Assembly (NCBI GenBank): GCA_020633325.1
Contig: JACKDX010000001.1
Location: 1,792,511-1,856,510, forward strand
DNA length: 64,000 bases
Origin: Myxococcales bacterium
Lineage (GTDB): Bacteria; Myxococcota_A; Polyangia; Polyangiales; GCA-016699535
Direction: 5' to 3'
Made by a program: the position numbers and the translations under genes. Numbering within the stretch: position 1 is the stretch's first letter; each line of letters begins with the position of its first letter. This document shows, one piece after another, positions 7,956 through 16,880 of the stretch. The notes below the pieces were generated by a model, which saw only the letters and a list, made by a program, of their open reading frames with translations, ran no database searches and was not told where the DNA came from.

Positions 7956-9773
7956 ATGCGGCTGTTCCCACGCAGAATACAGGCATTTTCACCGTCCCCA
8001 AGGGTCGCTGTTGTACTTCTGGGTATTACATATGGTCTCATGGGTGCGCAATGCGCCAGCGCTCCTCCCAAACTGGAGCACCTTCCCGAAGCCACCACCG
8101 CAGAACCCGAGGTGCAACGTGACTTTGACCGCGCTAGCGAGGCCGAAAACCAGCATGACACAGCCCGGGCGATTGCACTGTATCAAACGTTTTTGGCGCG
8201 ACATCCTGACGACAGCATGGCCCCACTTGCACGTTTCCGTTTGGGGCGCGCGCTATTATCCCGCGGAGAGGTGGAGAAGGCCGATCAAGAGTTTCTGAAG
8301 TTGGGCTCCGCTAAAGCATCCGCAATCCGAGTCCGAGGCGAGCTTTACCACGGGGTGGTGCTGGCTGCACACGGGCAAGCCGATGCCGCGCTACTCGTTC
8401 TCACGCCTTATATTGGGCGTGTTCCAGAACCGGAAGACGAATCGTGGCTTGAGCGCGCCGCGCTGCATGCTGCAAAGACGAGCCACAACGTTACCCTTGC
8501 GCTGCGCGCGCTTGGCGCACTTGAGCAACATGGCAACATCGTCACAGCGCGCACCATACAAGAAACTGTTAGACAACGCGTCGCAGGCGTAAAAAACAAC
8601 GAGCTTTTGGAAGCATATCACACCCTACCCCGCGATACTGACACCTGGCGTCAGGTGGCCGCCAGAATCGCACCTGAAGGAAGTATGCAGCAGTCAAAGA
8701 TTGGTGTGCTTCTCCCCTTGTCCGGTCGCGCGAAGCTCATCGGCCAGTCCGCCCTGCGTGCCATGCAACTTGCGGCGGCTGAAGAATCCCTCAACCTTCA
8801 GGAACGCCTGATGGTGCTTGACACGGCCGGAGAGCCCCAACGGGCGGTAACTGCGCTTTCAGCATTGCTTGAAGAGCCCCGCATGATAGCGGTGATTGGG
8901 CCGGTGACCTACGACGTTACCCGTGCGATTTCCGCGCCCGCACAAGATGCCGGCCTACCGGTGCTTACGCTGGGCAACGCCTCGGCGACTACGCAACTTG
9001 GTTCGACTCTACTTCGGCTCATGCCGAGTCCTGAAAGCGAAGTTTCTGCATTGATCCGTCGTGCCACTGAGCGCGGTGCGCGGCGTTTTGCGGTGCTCTA
9101 TCCCGACTCCCAGTATGGCCAGAGCATGCGCCAGAGGTTTGCCAAAGCACTTGAAGCAGCTTCGGGCGCGCTGATCTTTGAGGAGGCGTATAGGGTGGGC
9201 ACAACGGACTTCAAAGACATCGCCCAGTCTCTTCGTCGCTCTTCGGCGGATGCTGTATTCGTACCGGACACGTCCAAGACGCTCGCGCTCATCGCGCCGA
9301 CGCTCGCTGCCGTTGGGCTCTGGAGCACTCTCCCCGGCAGTAAAGCCGTCCGGGGCCGTCCGATGCTCTTGCTGATCCCCCATGCTGGATTCGACGTTTC
9401 GCTGGGCACGACAGTAAGCCGTTATTTGCAAGGTGCGGTCTTTTCCGTGCCGTTTGATGCCAACCTCAGCCATCCGGACACACAGAAATTTGTGGCCATG
9501 TATCGGGATCAATTTGGTGAGGCCCCCGACATATTTGCGGCCTATGCCTACGATGCCTATCGCTTGCTGGCTCTAGCAATCAAGGAGGGGGTGAGCTCGC
9601 GCGATGCCATGCTGGCTTTTTTGGTCTCAGGGCATGCCAGCGTAGGCACCGCCTCTGCCGCCGGAGGCGTGGGAGCGAACCGGGGGCCCTTGAGAGAGAC
9701 GCAACTTGTTGAGCTTTCCGGATCGACGTTTGTGTTGATTCCGGAATCGAGGGGCAGGGACGCATCCCCCTAG
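7956..9773 (+). CDS. LpoA/LppC-like periplasmic protein with TPR and substrate-binding-fold domains
   Basis: A 605-residue exported protein. A basic N-terminus and hydrophobic stretch precede LMGAQC; Cys may be lipidated, although Gln at -1 is not canonical. Residues about 60-230 are TPR-like (repeated ALYQTFLARHP-type helices). From IGVLLPLSGRAKLIGQ onward it is a type I periplasmic-binding fold with VIGPVTYDVT and FAVLYPDSQYG. This N-terminal helical plus C-terminal binding-fold layout is that of LppC/LpoA activators of PBP1A and of branched-chain amino-acid-binding proteins. The chosen ATG has the upstream sequence GGAGTAGG about 8 nt away. It ends 4 nt before a convergent kinase gene. A role in cell-wall synthesis is inferred. 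Confidence 0.8.
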   Translation: MRLFPRRIQAFSPSPRVAVVLLGITYGLMGAQCASAPPKLEHLPEATTAEPEVQRDFDRASEAENQHDTARAIALYQTFLARHPDDSMAPLARFRLGRALLSRGEVEKADQEFLKLGSAKASAIRVRGELYHGVVLAAHGQADAALLVLTPYIGRVPEPEDESWLERAALHAAKTSHNVTLALRALGALEQHGNIVTARTIQETVRQRVAGVKNNELLEAYHTLPRDTDTWRQVAARIAPEGSMQQSKIGVLLPLSGRAKLIGQSALRAMQLAAAEESLNLQERLMVLDTAGEPQRAVTALSALLEEPRMIAVIGPVTYDVTRAISAPAQDAGLPVLTLGNASATTQLGSTLLRLMPSPESEVSALIRRATERGARRFAVLYPDSQYGQSMRQRFAKALEAASGALIFEEAYRVGTTDFKDIAQSLRRSSADAVFVPDTSKTLALIAPTLAAVGLWSTLPGSKAVRGRPMLLLIPHAGFDVSLGTTVSRYLQGAVFSVPFDANLSHPDTQKFVAMYRDQFGEAPDIFAAYAYDAYRLLALAIKEGVSSRDAMLAFLVSGHASVGTASAAGGVGANRGPLRETQLVELSGSTFVLIPESRGRDASP

Positions 9774-9777
9774 TCGC

Positions 9778-11007
9778 CTAAAGCACGTTTAGCCAAAAAA
9801 GTGCGAGCGCCGCGAGCATGCCTATCCCTGCAACGGCGGCCAACACCGGCACCCAATGAGAACGCGTTGGCACTCCTGGGGCGCTCGACATCCAGGCATC
9901 ATCGAATTCAGGCGTCGTGGCCAGCCGCACTGCCTGATTCTTAGGCATATTTCCGGCATCGGCGAATAAGGCCGGCGCGGCCAAGGACGGGCGACGGCGA
10001 GCAGCGAGGGCTTGAGAAATATCGCTCTCTTGCGCGTGGGCCCATCGCTCCACATCCACATCAATACGAAATGCTTGGCATACCGCCCTTGCCAAATCCA
10101 TTGCGGTGCCGTAGCGCATCGTCTTATCCTTCTCCAAGGCGCGGGCGACTACCGCATCCATGGATGCCGGACACGCCCGAGAAACAGCACTCGGAGGCGT
10201 GGGCTGCCCTTGCAAGATCTTCATGAGCACTTCGGCAACGTTTGGCGCGCCAAATGCCACTTCATTGGTTAGCATCTCATAAAGGATTGATCCCAAGGCA
10301 AACACGTCCGAACGCTGGTCGAGGTCTTGTTTTCCCATGGCTTGCTCGGGCGACATATAAAAAGGCGAGCCCAAGGTGGTGCCAATGGCGGTCAACTTGG
10401 GGCCGAGGTCGACCTGCACCTTCACCGAGCCGAAATCCAATATTTTGATGACCGAACCGTGCTCCCCGCGACACAAAAATATGTTGTCTGGTTTGAGATC
10501 GCGATGAACGAAGCCGAATGAATGGGCATAGTCCAGCGCCAAAGCGATTTGGCATATCGCCCTCACAATCTGTTCGGGCGAAAGCTTCTCCTTGCGTCGA
10601 AAAACCTCCCCCAACTCTTCCCCATCAAGAAACTCCATGGTCATGAAATGCGAACCGTCGCCGGTCTGACCAAAATCAATCACCGTGACAATGTGAGGAT
10701 GTGACATCAACCGTCCGGCTTCGGCCTCACGCTTAAATCGTTCCACAGACACGTGGTCGCGGGCTACAGGGGCATGCAGGATTTTGACAGCCACTTTCTC
10801 TCGGGTCCCGGCGTGACGCCCCTCGTACACTCGCCCGGTCGCACCATCCGCGATGGGTGCCGCGATCACGTATGCGCCCAACTGCTGCCCCAACCGTGCA
10901 TCAGCTTTGTCGGGAAGCACATCAATCACAAGCACACTTCCGTCCTCGCCGCAAAACGCAAACTCCCCGGAGAACACACGGCCGCACGTATTGCACTTGC
11001 GATTCAT
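9778..11007 (-). CDS. Membrane-anchored Ser/Thr kinase with N-terminal zinc ribbon
   Basis: A 409-residue kinase. The N-terminus has a Cys-rich motif CNTCGRVFSGEFAFCGEDG typical of a small zinc ribbon. The kinase domain (about 45-310) has GATGRVYEG, VAVKIL, HRDLKPDNIFL, DFGSVKV and MSPEQ. A C-terminal hydrophobic helix (about the last 20 residues) should anchor it in the inner membrane with the kinase in the cytosol. Some myxobacterial kinases share this zinc-ribbon, kinase, TM order. It is the last gene of a run starting with pyrE and lies 58 nt after the Roadblock gene. Confidence 0.9.
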   Translation of the reverse strand: MNRKCNTCGRVFSGEFAFCGEDGSVLVIDVLPDKADARLGQQLGAYVIAAPIADGATGRVYEGRHAGTREKVAVKILHAPVARDHVSVERFKREAEAGRLMSHPHIVTVIDFGQTGDGSHFMTMEFLDGEELGEVFRRKEKLSPEQIVRAICQIALALDYAHSFGFVHRDLKPDNIFLCRGEHGSVIKILDFGSVKVQVDLGPKLTAIGTTLGSPFYMSPEQAMGKQDLDQRSDVFALGSILYEMLTNEVAFGAPNVAEVLMKILQGQPTPPSAVSRACPASMDAVVARALEKDKTMRYGTAMDLARAVCQAFRIDVDVERWAHAQESDISQALAARRRPSLAAPALFADAGNMPKNQAVRLATTPEFDDAWMSSAPGVPTRSHWVPVLAAVAGIGMLAALALFWLNVL

Positions 11008-11065
11008 GCTAATAGGCTAGAGCAGAGCCTGAGGAATCGCAATGGCGCGCTGTCGAGAGGCACGT

Positions 11066-11482
11066 TCAATGCCACGGGGGCGCGGCCATGTCTGCCTCTA
11101 GCCTCAGCGCGTGCGAGACTCTGTCCATTGCGCGCCTCAAGGCGGCATCGGGCACATGGTCCGAGGCAACCACGATGAGAAGATAATCGCCACTTACTCG
11201 TTGGATGAAGAACTCGCGCTCGTCGCATCGAATGCTGAGCGCGGTACCCGTCCCGAGGGCAAGCTGTTCGCTGATAGTGATACACTGCTGCATGACTCCA
11301 AGCAGTGTGGCTGCTGCCACCTTGGCTTCAAAAGGATCTACCGAGGAGCAATAGTCAACGCTTTCCCCAAGCGAATCCACAAAAACTGCCGCAAGTACGC
11401 CTTCGTGCATCTGCCAAAGGCCTCTCAGTATTTCGGTAAATGCTGTGGGATCCAGATCCCGTTGAGCTTCGGTGCTCGCCAT
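11066..11482 (-). CDS. Roadblock/LC7-like domain protein
   Basis: A 138-residue protein with the alpha-beta pattern of the Roadblock/LC7 (MglB-like) fold: an N-terminal helix, then GVLAAVFVDSLGESVDYCSS, a long helix with LLGVMQQC, and paired strands (FIQRVSGDYLLIVVAS). In bacteria such proteins regulate small Ras-like GTPases such as MglA. No GTPase gene lies in this window. It follows the PpiC gene by 9 nt and precedes the zinc-ribbon kinase, so the operon may link kinase output to Roadblock signalling. Assignment rests on fold pattern only. Confidence 0.65.
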   Translation of the reverse strand: MASTEAQRDLDPTAFTEILRGLWQMHEGVLAAVFVDSLGESVDYCSSVDPFEAKVAAATLLGVMQQCITISEQLALGTGTALSIRCDEREFFIQRVSGDYLLIVVASDHVPDAALRRAMDRVSHALRLEADMAAPPWH

Positions 11483-11491
11483 AGCGTGACG

Positions 11492-12418
11492 CTACCCGTC
11501 CTGTTTGGATATGCTGTCCTCGGCCAGAACGTCACGAACGATAGAACCGAAAATTTCTACGGCATATCGCTTCCTCAGCTGCGCCAGTAACGCTTCAAGG
11601 CTCCGCTTGCGATTGGCTAAGGCAATCTCCTCCCTCAGTCGTGGCGCTGCCTCTTCGAGCGTCACGTGAGTCGCTTCTTGAATTTCCTGCAGATAAATCG
11701 CGTGCCACCCATAGGGGGTCCGGACGGGACGGGGATAGACGCCAGGGGCTTTGAGACGAAAAGCCGCCTTCCGGAACTCCTCTACTACAGGAGAGTTCGT
11801 TTCAAGCGGGGGCAGGTGTTCGGCACGAACACGGAACGGTTGCCCTTCTATTTCTTGATAGTGCTTGAGAACTTCTCCTGCGTCACTGGAGCTATTAAGT
11901 CGGTTGATTGCGTCCTCTACAAACCTAAATGCCTTCCGTTCAATGTTGCGCGAATCACTATCATTAACCGCCGCCAAGATGTGCGATACTATGCGGCGTT
12001 CTGGCTTGACAAACTTTGCCCGTTGCCGTTGATACGCGGTCTCAAGCTGAGCGCGAGAGACCTTCGAGGGCGTGACGCTCTGCTCAATAGCCCGCGCAAG
12101 GAGTGCTTGCACCCAAAGACGCGCCCGATGGTATCGCACTTTATCGTGAGAGCGGTACCCAAAGGCAGCAGCATGACTAGCGAGCAACATCTGATCCTCG
12201 AGTACACGCAGCGCGCGCGCCTCTTGCCAACCATGCTCCTTGGCCATTTTCGATACAGCGTGCCTGTAGATCGGTTGTCCATCTACCGTGGCCACGATAT
12301 TATTGACTGAGAGATCTGCATTGTAGGTCGGGGAGACTGCCGCGGGGGGCTTCCCGTCCGAACATGCTGGCAGCAACAACCCTAATGCCACCACCGCGCT
12401 GCGGCTCCCCTGAAACAT
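11492..12418 (-). CDS. PpiC/SurA-like peptidyl-prolyl isomerase lipoprotein
   Basis: A 308-residue exported protein. The signal peptide ends in LLLPACS, a good lipobox. It continues with VATVDGQPIYRHAVSKMAKEHG, the start of a SurA-type chaperone region, and a parvulin-like domain (about 145-255) with RRIVSHILAA and PYGWHAIYLQEI, which corresponds to the GWHI/V end of the parvulin fold. Expected role: folding of periplasmic or outer-membrane proteins. It is 14 nt downstream of the HEAT lipoprotein gene and is preceded by a GAGG Shine-Dalgarno. Confidence 0.82.
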   Translation of the reverse strand: MFQGSRSAVVALGLLLPACSDGKPPAAVSPTYNADLSVNNIVATVDGQPIYRHAVSKMAKEHGWQEARALRVLEDQMLLASHAAAFGYRSHDKVRYHRARLWVQALLARAIEQSVTPSKVSRAQLETAYQRQRAKFVKPERRIVSHILAAVNDSDSRNIERKAFRFVEDAINRLNSSSDAGEVLKHYQEIEGQPFRVRAEHLPPLETNSPVVEEFRKAAFRLKAPGVYPRPVRTPYGWHAIYLQEIQEATHVTLEEAAPRLREEIALANRKRSLEALLAQLRKRYAVEIFGSIVRDVLAEDSISKQDG

Positions 12419-12432
12419 GCAGCCTCGCGTAC

Positions 12433-14133
12433 TTAGAATCGTTTGGATGGTGCCCGACTGCGAAGACGGGCTCGGGTCAGAAGGGCCAATGACCTAATTT
12501 GATTCCAACTCGCGCGCCCTTGCTCAGCGTCATGGAGTTTTGTGATCTTTTCCGCAGCTTCGACGCTGCCCTTATCCGCAACATAATCAATGACATAGAG
12601 CAGGTCCGCGCGCACATCTTTGGAGGGGTGATCGAGCTTTGAAATTAGCGCCTGCAGCGCTGCGTTGTTTCCTCGTCCGTACCGCGCAATCATATAAGCT
12701 GCCTTGGCAACCACGCCTGCATCGGGTGCGCTGAGCTTGGATTCCCAGCAGGCTAGCTTCGTATCGCAATCCTTAATCACGGCCAGCGTCGTCATATTGT
12801 CTTTCTCAAATGCGGCGCGAAATCCGCCATCTTGGGCGCCGGGTTCGGCGCGAATCAATGCTCGGGCTGCTTCGGCTTCCGACTGATTTGCCAATAATGT
12901 GTACGCTCTAAGCGCCATCATCCGCAACTGAGGAAGCTCCGTCTCCTCGCGTTGTGCTTCCCCCAGCAAAAAAGGAAGCAGGCCAGGCTCAATCATGTGT
13001 TGCATCGCCGCAATAAGCTGAGGACGATGTTCCTTGGAAGCTTGCGCGTACACCGTGCGCAAAGCTTCCGCGATGGCCGCGTTGTCCGGTCCCCTCCGAT
13101 TGAGGCGTACCAAGGCTGTCACGGCTGCAAGCCGCCGGCCCTCATCCGCGTTTTTCGTTTCGGCGAGCAATACGGGCATCGCATCCCGTAGCCCCAGCTC
13201 CCCCAGAGCATAACTCGCCTCTATCGCCATGAGTCCTGAAGGATTCATTTGAGCTGCCGCAGCTCGGTCGTTCGACCTGACCGCCGTGATGTATCTTTTC
13301 ACCAGGGCGACAACTTCCGCATTTTGACCCGCCAGCACTTCGATGAGCGGCTTTAGAGCCGGCTGACCCACGCTTGCCAAAGCTTCGGCGGCGACATCGT
13401 TCATGCGCACCCGGGGGTTATTCGGATCGAACATAAAGAGACCTTTTATTAACACCGGGACGGTCGCGGGATCTCCTATGCCAGCAAGTTGTTGCATCGC
13501 CAGCCGCTTGAAGAGAAAGTTTTGAGTCTCCTCTTCCGACGTTATGACCTCTAGCAGTACCGGGACCGCGTGCGTCTTGCCCACTGACCCTAGCGTCTCG
13601 ATAAACTCCTTGCGCATGCGATTGTCGACCGGCCGCGGTTGGGATACGCGGTCGAGCGCCTGCGCGAGTGCTTTTGTTATATCGGCGGCTCGACTCTCTT
13701 GAATATCAATCACCCTTAATGTTTTGGCCGCTCGAATGGCATGCTCCTCGTTGACCTCTGGGCGCCAATCGAGCGCCTTCATTAATGCCGGGAGCGCCCG
13801 CGGGTCTCTGATCTCGTACAGCAGATCTAAAATGAGCCTGCCATTCCGGTTGTCCTCAGGATGCTCCATATAGGTTCGCGTCAAGGGCTCGACGATGATG
13901 TCGGCCAGCTTGGCGACGTCCTCTTGGCTGCGATCACCGTGGTGCTTGCTAAGAGCAGCTGCGTATATCCGAGTGAGATTTGCGATCGCGTTTTCCCGTC
14001 TAACGGGGTCGGCGAGCTCTTTGGCTTGCCCTGCTGGATCGTCAGGGCTGGCGTGGCATCCCGCGACAGCGACCAACGCCAGCGCCGACCAAACGACACA
14101 CCGATGTCTGATTGTCTCACCCCTCATCACCAT
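12433..14133 (-). CDS. HEAT-repeat lipoprotein
   Basis: A 566-residue protein. The ATG at 14133 has a GAGGAGG Shine-Dalgarno 5 nt away and is preferred over 14181. The signal peptide ends LVAVAGCHAS, a lipobox. The rest is a chain of about ten HEAT/armadillo-like repeats of 35-45 residues; clear units contain RALPALMKALDW, HAVPVLLEVITS, ATVPVLIKGLFM and DAMPVLLAETKN. Such solenoids usually bind other proteins. The specific partner is unknown. It lies in the pyrE-kinase gene run, next to a periplasmic chaperone, so it may scaffold an envelope complex. Confidence 0.85.
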   Translation of the reverse strand: MVMRGETIRHRCVVWSALALVAVAGCHASPDDPAGQAKELADPVRRENAIANLTRIYAAALSKHHGDRSQEDVAKLADIIVEPLTRTYMEHPEDNRNGRLILDLLYEIRDPRALPALMKALDWRPEVNEEHAIRAAKTLRVIDIQESRAADITKALAQALDRVSQPRPVDNRMRKEFIETLGSVGKTHAVPVLLEVITSEEETQNFLFKRLAMQQLAGIGDPATVPVLIKGLFMFDPNNPRVRMNDVAAEALASVGQPALKPLIEVLAGQNAEVVALVKRYITAVRSNDRAAAAQMNPSGLMAIEASYALGELGLRDAMPVLLAETKNADEGRRLAAVTALVRLNRRGPDNAAIAEALRTVYAQASKEHRPQLIAAMQHMIEPGLLPFLLGEAQREETELPQLRMMALRAYTLLANQSEAEAARALIRAEPGAQDGGFRAAFEKDNMTTLAVIKDCDTKLACWESKLSAPDAGVVAKAAYMIARYGRGNNAALQALISKLDHPSKDVRADLLYVIDYVADKGSVEAAEKITKLHDAEQGRASWNQIRSLALLTRARLRSRAPSKRF

Positions 14134-14187
14134 CGTTGCCTCCTCAATGCCCCTTTGGTCAACAGCGTGTTGAACGCGCATGATACC

Positions 14188-14835
14188 TCAAGTGCCTTCC
14201 GTTTGAAATTTCCATTTCAGCTCAACGGATCCCAGCGAGCCTGTAAACCGCAAAATCGCAAACCGGCTTCGCTTCGTCAGAACGGGCTCGCCATCGGAAA
14301 ATCGGACGGGAAACGACACCCGAAATGCCAAGCGGTGCGGAGACATGGTGGGGAAATAGACTCGCTCTGGCGCATATGTGCCGCTCACCTTTTCGATATT
14401 TTCCGATTCCACGCCGCGGCCTTTGTCATTGATCAACACCACGCGCCAAGCATTATGCTTGGATGTGAGATCGCTCTCACGAATGTTCGACCCGGCCAAC
14501 GTGACAAAAAAACGATGCGTATTTAGGGAATCTCGATGGGCCTCTTTAAGCATGGCCCTGCGTTGCTCAAGCGGCAACCCGTAGTCGTACGCGTACCGAA
14601 CTGTGTAGGCCCATCGAAAGTCCCATGTTTCAAAGGTTGCCGTCACGGCCATGACATCTTCGAGGCGCCCCAACTCGAACGCCTGACGTTCTTCGGACCA
14701 CTTTTCGTATACCTCGTCATAGTCGCTTGGTGCGTAACTCCGGGGCCCATATGCCAGAGTCGAAGGAGACGAGCCACAGGAGGCGAGTGCACCGAAAAGA
14801 ACCATGGCCAAAATGGAGAGTTTCGTGCTACGCAT
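14188..14835 (-). CDS. Hypothetical lipoprotein
   Basis: A 215-residue protein with a signal peptide ending GALASCGSS (lipobox). The mature part is a mixed alpha-beta sequence rich in Tyr, Phe and Arg without a motif I recognise. Its start overlaps the pyrE stop by 8 nt, which suggests translational coupling. The HEAT lipoprotein follows after 54 nt. Function unknown; I infer an outer-membrane-facing role from the lipobox and neighbours. Confidence 0.8.
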   Translation of the reverse strand: MRSTKLSILAMVLFGALASCGSSPSTLAYGPRSYAPSDYDEVYEKWSEERQAFELGRLEDVMAVTATFETWDFRWAYTVRYAYDYGLPLEQRRAMLKEAHRDSLNTHRFFVTLAGSNIRESDLTSKHNAWRVVLINDKGRGVESENIEKVSGTYAPERVYFPTMSPHRLAFRVSFPVRFSDGEPVLTKRSRFAILRFTGSLGSVELKWKFQTEGT

Positions 14836-15388
14836 TTTCCTGCGCTTTCCCTAGAAAATCCCTTCGCGAATAGATCGAAACAAACTCCAAACCCTCCTTT
14901 GCTATAATCTCTTTGCCGCCCTGGCACCGATCGACCAGCGCTATTACCCCTATGACATTAAAGCCCAGCTCATTGAGACGGCCCACTGCTCGCAACGTAG
15001 AACCTCCGGTGGTAATCACATCCTCGAGTACCGCCACTGTGCGCTCCCCAGCCAAGTGTGAACCACCCTCAATCCACCGGCCGCTGCCATGGTCTTTCAG
15101 TTCTTTCCGAACGTACATCGCGTCGAGCGGCCGCCCGTCAACGGCCGACAAGGTGGAAACAGCCGAGGCCAACGAACAGCCGCCAAGTTCCACCCCCGCA
15201 ACGGCCTGCACCGGACGGGAAAGCGTGTCGATGGCCCGCAATAGCGCTCGGCCTGCCGCTAGATGGCCTTCCGCTAACAGCACAGTTTGCTTACAATCTA
15301 TGAAGAAAGTGCTCCTTTGCCCTGAGGACAGCACCACTTCCCTTTCTTCAAAGCTGTACTTTTTGAGAAGCTCTAATAGTCGATCCAC
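14828..15388 (-). CDS. pyrE: Orotate phosphoribosyltransferase
   Basis: A 186-residue enzyme of pyrimidine synthesis that transfers phosphoribose from PRPP to orotate, giving OMP. The N-terminus LKKYSFEEREVVLSSGQRS and FFIDCK are characteristic, and the PRPP-binding motif VLEDVITTGGST is intact. The RKELKDHGSG segment corresponds to the flexible catalytic loop. Length is in the usual range of the shorter PyrE forms. It heads a leftward gene run that otherwise contains envelope and signalling genes, and is divergent from gshA across 38 nt. Confidence 0.93.
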   Translation of the reverse strand: MDRLLELLKKYSFEEREVVLSSGQRSTFFIDCKQTVLLAEGHLAAGRALLRAIDTLSRPVQAVAGVELGGCSLASAVSTLSAVDGRPLDAMYVRKELKDHGSGRWIEGGSHLAGERTVAVLEDVITTGGSTLRAVGRLNELGFNVIGVIALVDRCQGGKEIIAKEGLEFVSIYSRRDFLGKAQENA

Positions 15389-15426
15389 GGCCGGTAGGCT
15401 GCGACGGGAAGCTCAGAAAGGCAAGT

Positions 15427-16785
15427 ATGCCGGCGATTGAGCAGCGAGGACAACTGATACGCTCGATGGATTCCCTCACGGACCTGTTTTTGGATGCATG
15501 CAAAGAACCCAGTCAGTGGCGCATTGGCGTCGAGTCGGAGAAGTTCGGCATTCATGCGGCGACGGGGGCGCCTCTAAAATACGATTCCCCGGACGGCATC
15601 AAAGCTTTACTCGCCTGGATGTGCAAAAAGCGCGATTGGTCACCTGCCCTCGATTCCGCTAGCGGAGCCATTATCGCGCTCACCCGGGGCCAGACTTCGC
15701 TGACGCTTGAGCCCGGGGGGCAAGTGGAGCTTTCGGGCGCCCCGGCACACTGCGTCCACGACGTTTGTCGGGAGATGTCAGGACATCTTGAAGAACTCGC
15801 GCCCATCGCCCAGGCCTTGGACATTCGGTGGCTTGCATTGGGGTTTCACCCGACCGCGAAACAGCAGGACCTCGCATGGGTCCCAAAGGAACGTTACGCT
15901 ATTATGCGCGAGTACTTACCCACGCGAGGCTCGCGTGCGCTCGATATGATGCGGCGTACATGCACCGTCCAGGTCAATATGGACTTCGCCTCTGAGGCGG
16001 ATGCGATGCGTAAACTTCGAGTCGCTTTAAAATTGCAGCCCATCGCCACCGCCATGTTTGCAAACAGCCCATTTCTTGAAGGACAGTTCACTGGCGCACG
16101 AAGTCAAAGAGCACGCGTTTGGCTCGACGTCGACCCGGACCGTTGCGGACTGTTGCCGTTTGCTTGGAAGGAGGAAGCGACGTTTCGCGATTATGCAGAG
16201 TGGGCACTCGATGTTCCGATGTTTTTTTTCAAACGAGGAACGCAGATGTTCCGAAATACCGGCCAGCGGTTCCGGGCCTTTCTCGCGGATGGATTTGAGG
16301 GGGAGCGCGCCACGTTCGACGACTGGGAACTGCACCTTTCTACGCTTTTCCCTGAAGTCAGGCTCAAGAACACGATTGAGGTACGGGGCGCTGACGCACA
16401 GGGTAGCCAGCTGATCTGTGCCGTGCCTGCGCTTTGGAAGGGGCTGCTGTACGACACGAACGCGCTAAACGAGGCAGAGTCATTGGTGAAAGACCTGCAA
16501 CACGATACAGTCGCAGAAGCGCGAGCCGCCATCGCAGAACAGGCTCTTTCCGCAGACCTCCGCGGGAGATCCGTGCGGGCCTGGGCCGAGGCAATGATTG
16601 ATATCGCCCTTCGGGGACTTGAGCGCCAGAACGGTTGCACTCACTCCCACAGCGACGAGCGCCGATTTCTCGCGCCGCTCCAACGGCTCGTCGAACACGG
16701 CCATTGCCCAGCCGACGTGCTTCTCGCTCACATCGATACCCAAAAGCCCCTGCTCGCGCAGTTACTGGACAAGGCCTCAGCCTGA
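15427..16785 (+). CDS. gshA: Glutamate-cysteine ligase (plant/alphaproteobacterial type)
   Basis: A 452-residue enzyme joining glutamate and cysteine with ATP, the first step of glutathione synthesis. Characteristic strings are IGVESEKFGI near the N-terminus, SLTLEPGGQVELSGAP, MMRRTCTVQVNMDF, and a Leu-rich middle with FANSPFLEG. These belong to the GCS2-like EgtA/plant GshA family rather than the E. coli type. I chose the ATG at 15427 (GAAAGG upstream); an ATG at 15466 is possible. No gshB lies nearby. The gene stands alone between divergent pyrE and a convergent lipoprotein gene. Confidence 0.9.
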   Translation: MPAIEQRGQLIRSMDSLTDLFLDACKEPSQWRIGVESEKFGIHAATGAPLKYDSPDGIKALLAWMCKKRDWSPALDSASGAIIALTRGQTSLTLEPGGQVELSGAPAHCVHDVCREMSGHLEELAPIAQALDIRWLALGFHPTAKQQDLAWVPKERYAIMREYLPTRGSRALDMMRRTCTVQVNMDFASEADAMRKLRVALKLQPIATAMFANSPFLEGQFTGARSQRARVWLDVDPDRCGLLPFAWKEEATFRDYAEWALDVPMFFFKRGTQMFRNTGQRFRAFLADGFEGERATFDDWELHLSTLFPEVRLKNTIEVRGADAQGSQLICAVPALWKGLLYDTNALNEAESLVKDLQHDTVAEARAAIAEQALSADLRGRSVRAWAEAMIDIALRGLERQNGCTHSHSDERRFLAPLQRLVEHGHCPADVLLAHIDTQKPLLAQLLDKASA

Positions 16786-16880
16786 CGCCCCCACGCTTAT
16801 AGCTGAGAGACGCAATTTTATATCGGCGCTTTAAAGAACTGCATAGGTCGGATGCTGATTAGAAAGCTCTGAAGGGCACG

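Noticed and set aside
11666..12310. Plus-strand open frame of about 214 codons opposite the PpiC-type gene
   Set aside because: No motif and antisense to a protein with signal peptide and parvulin pattern.
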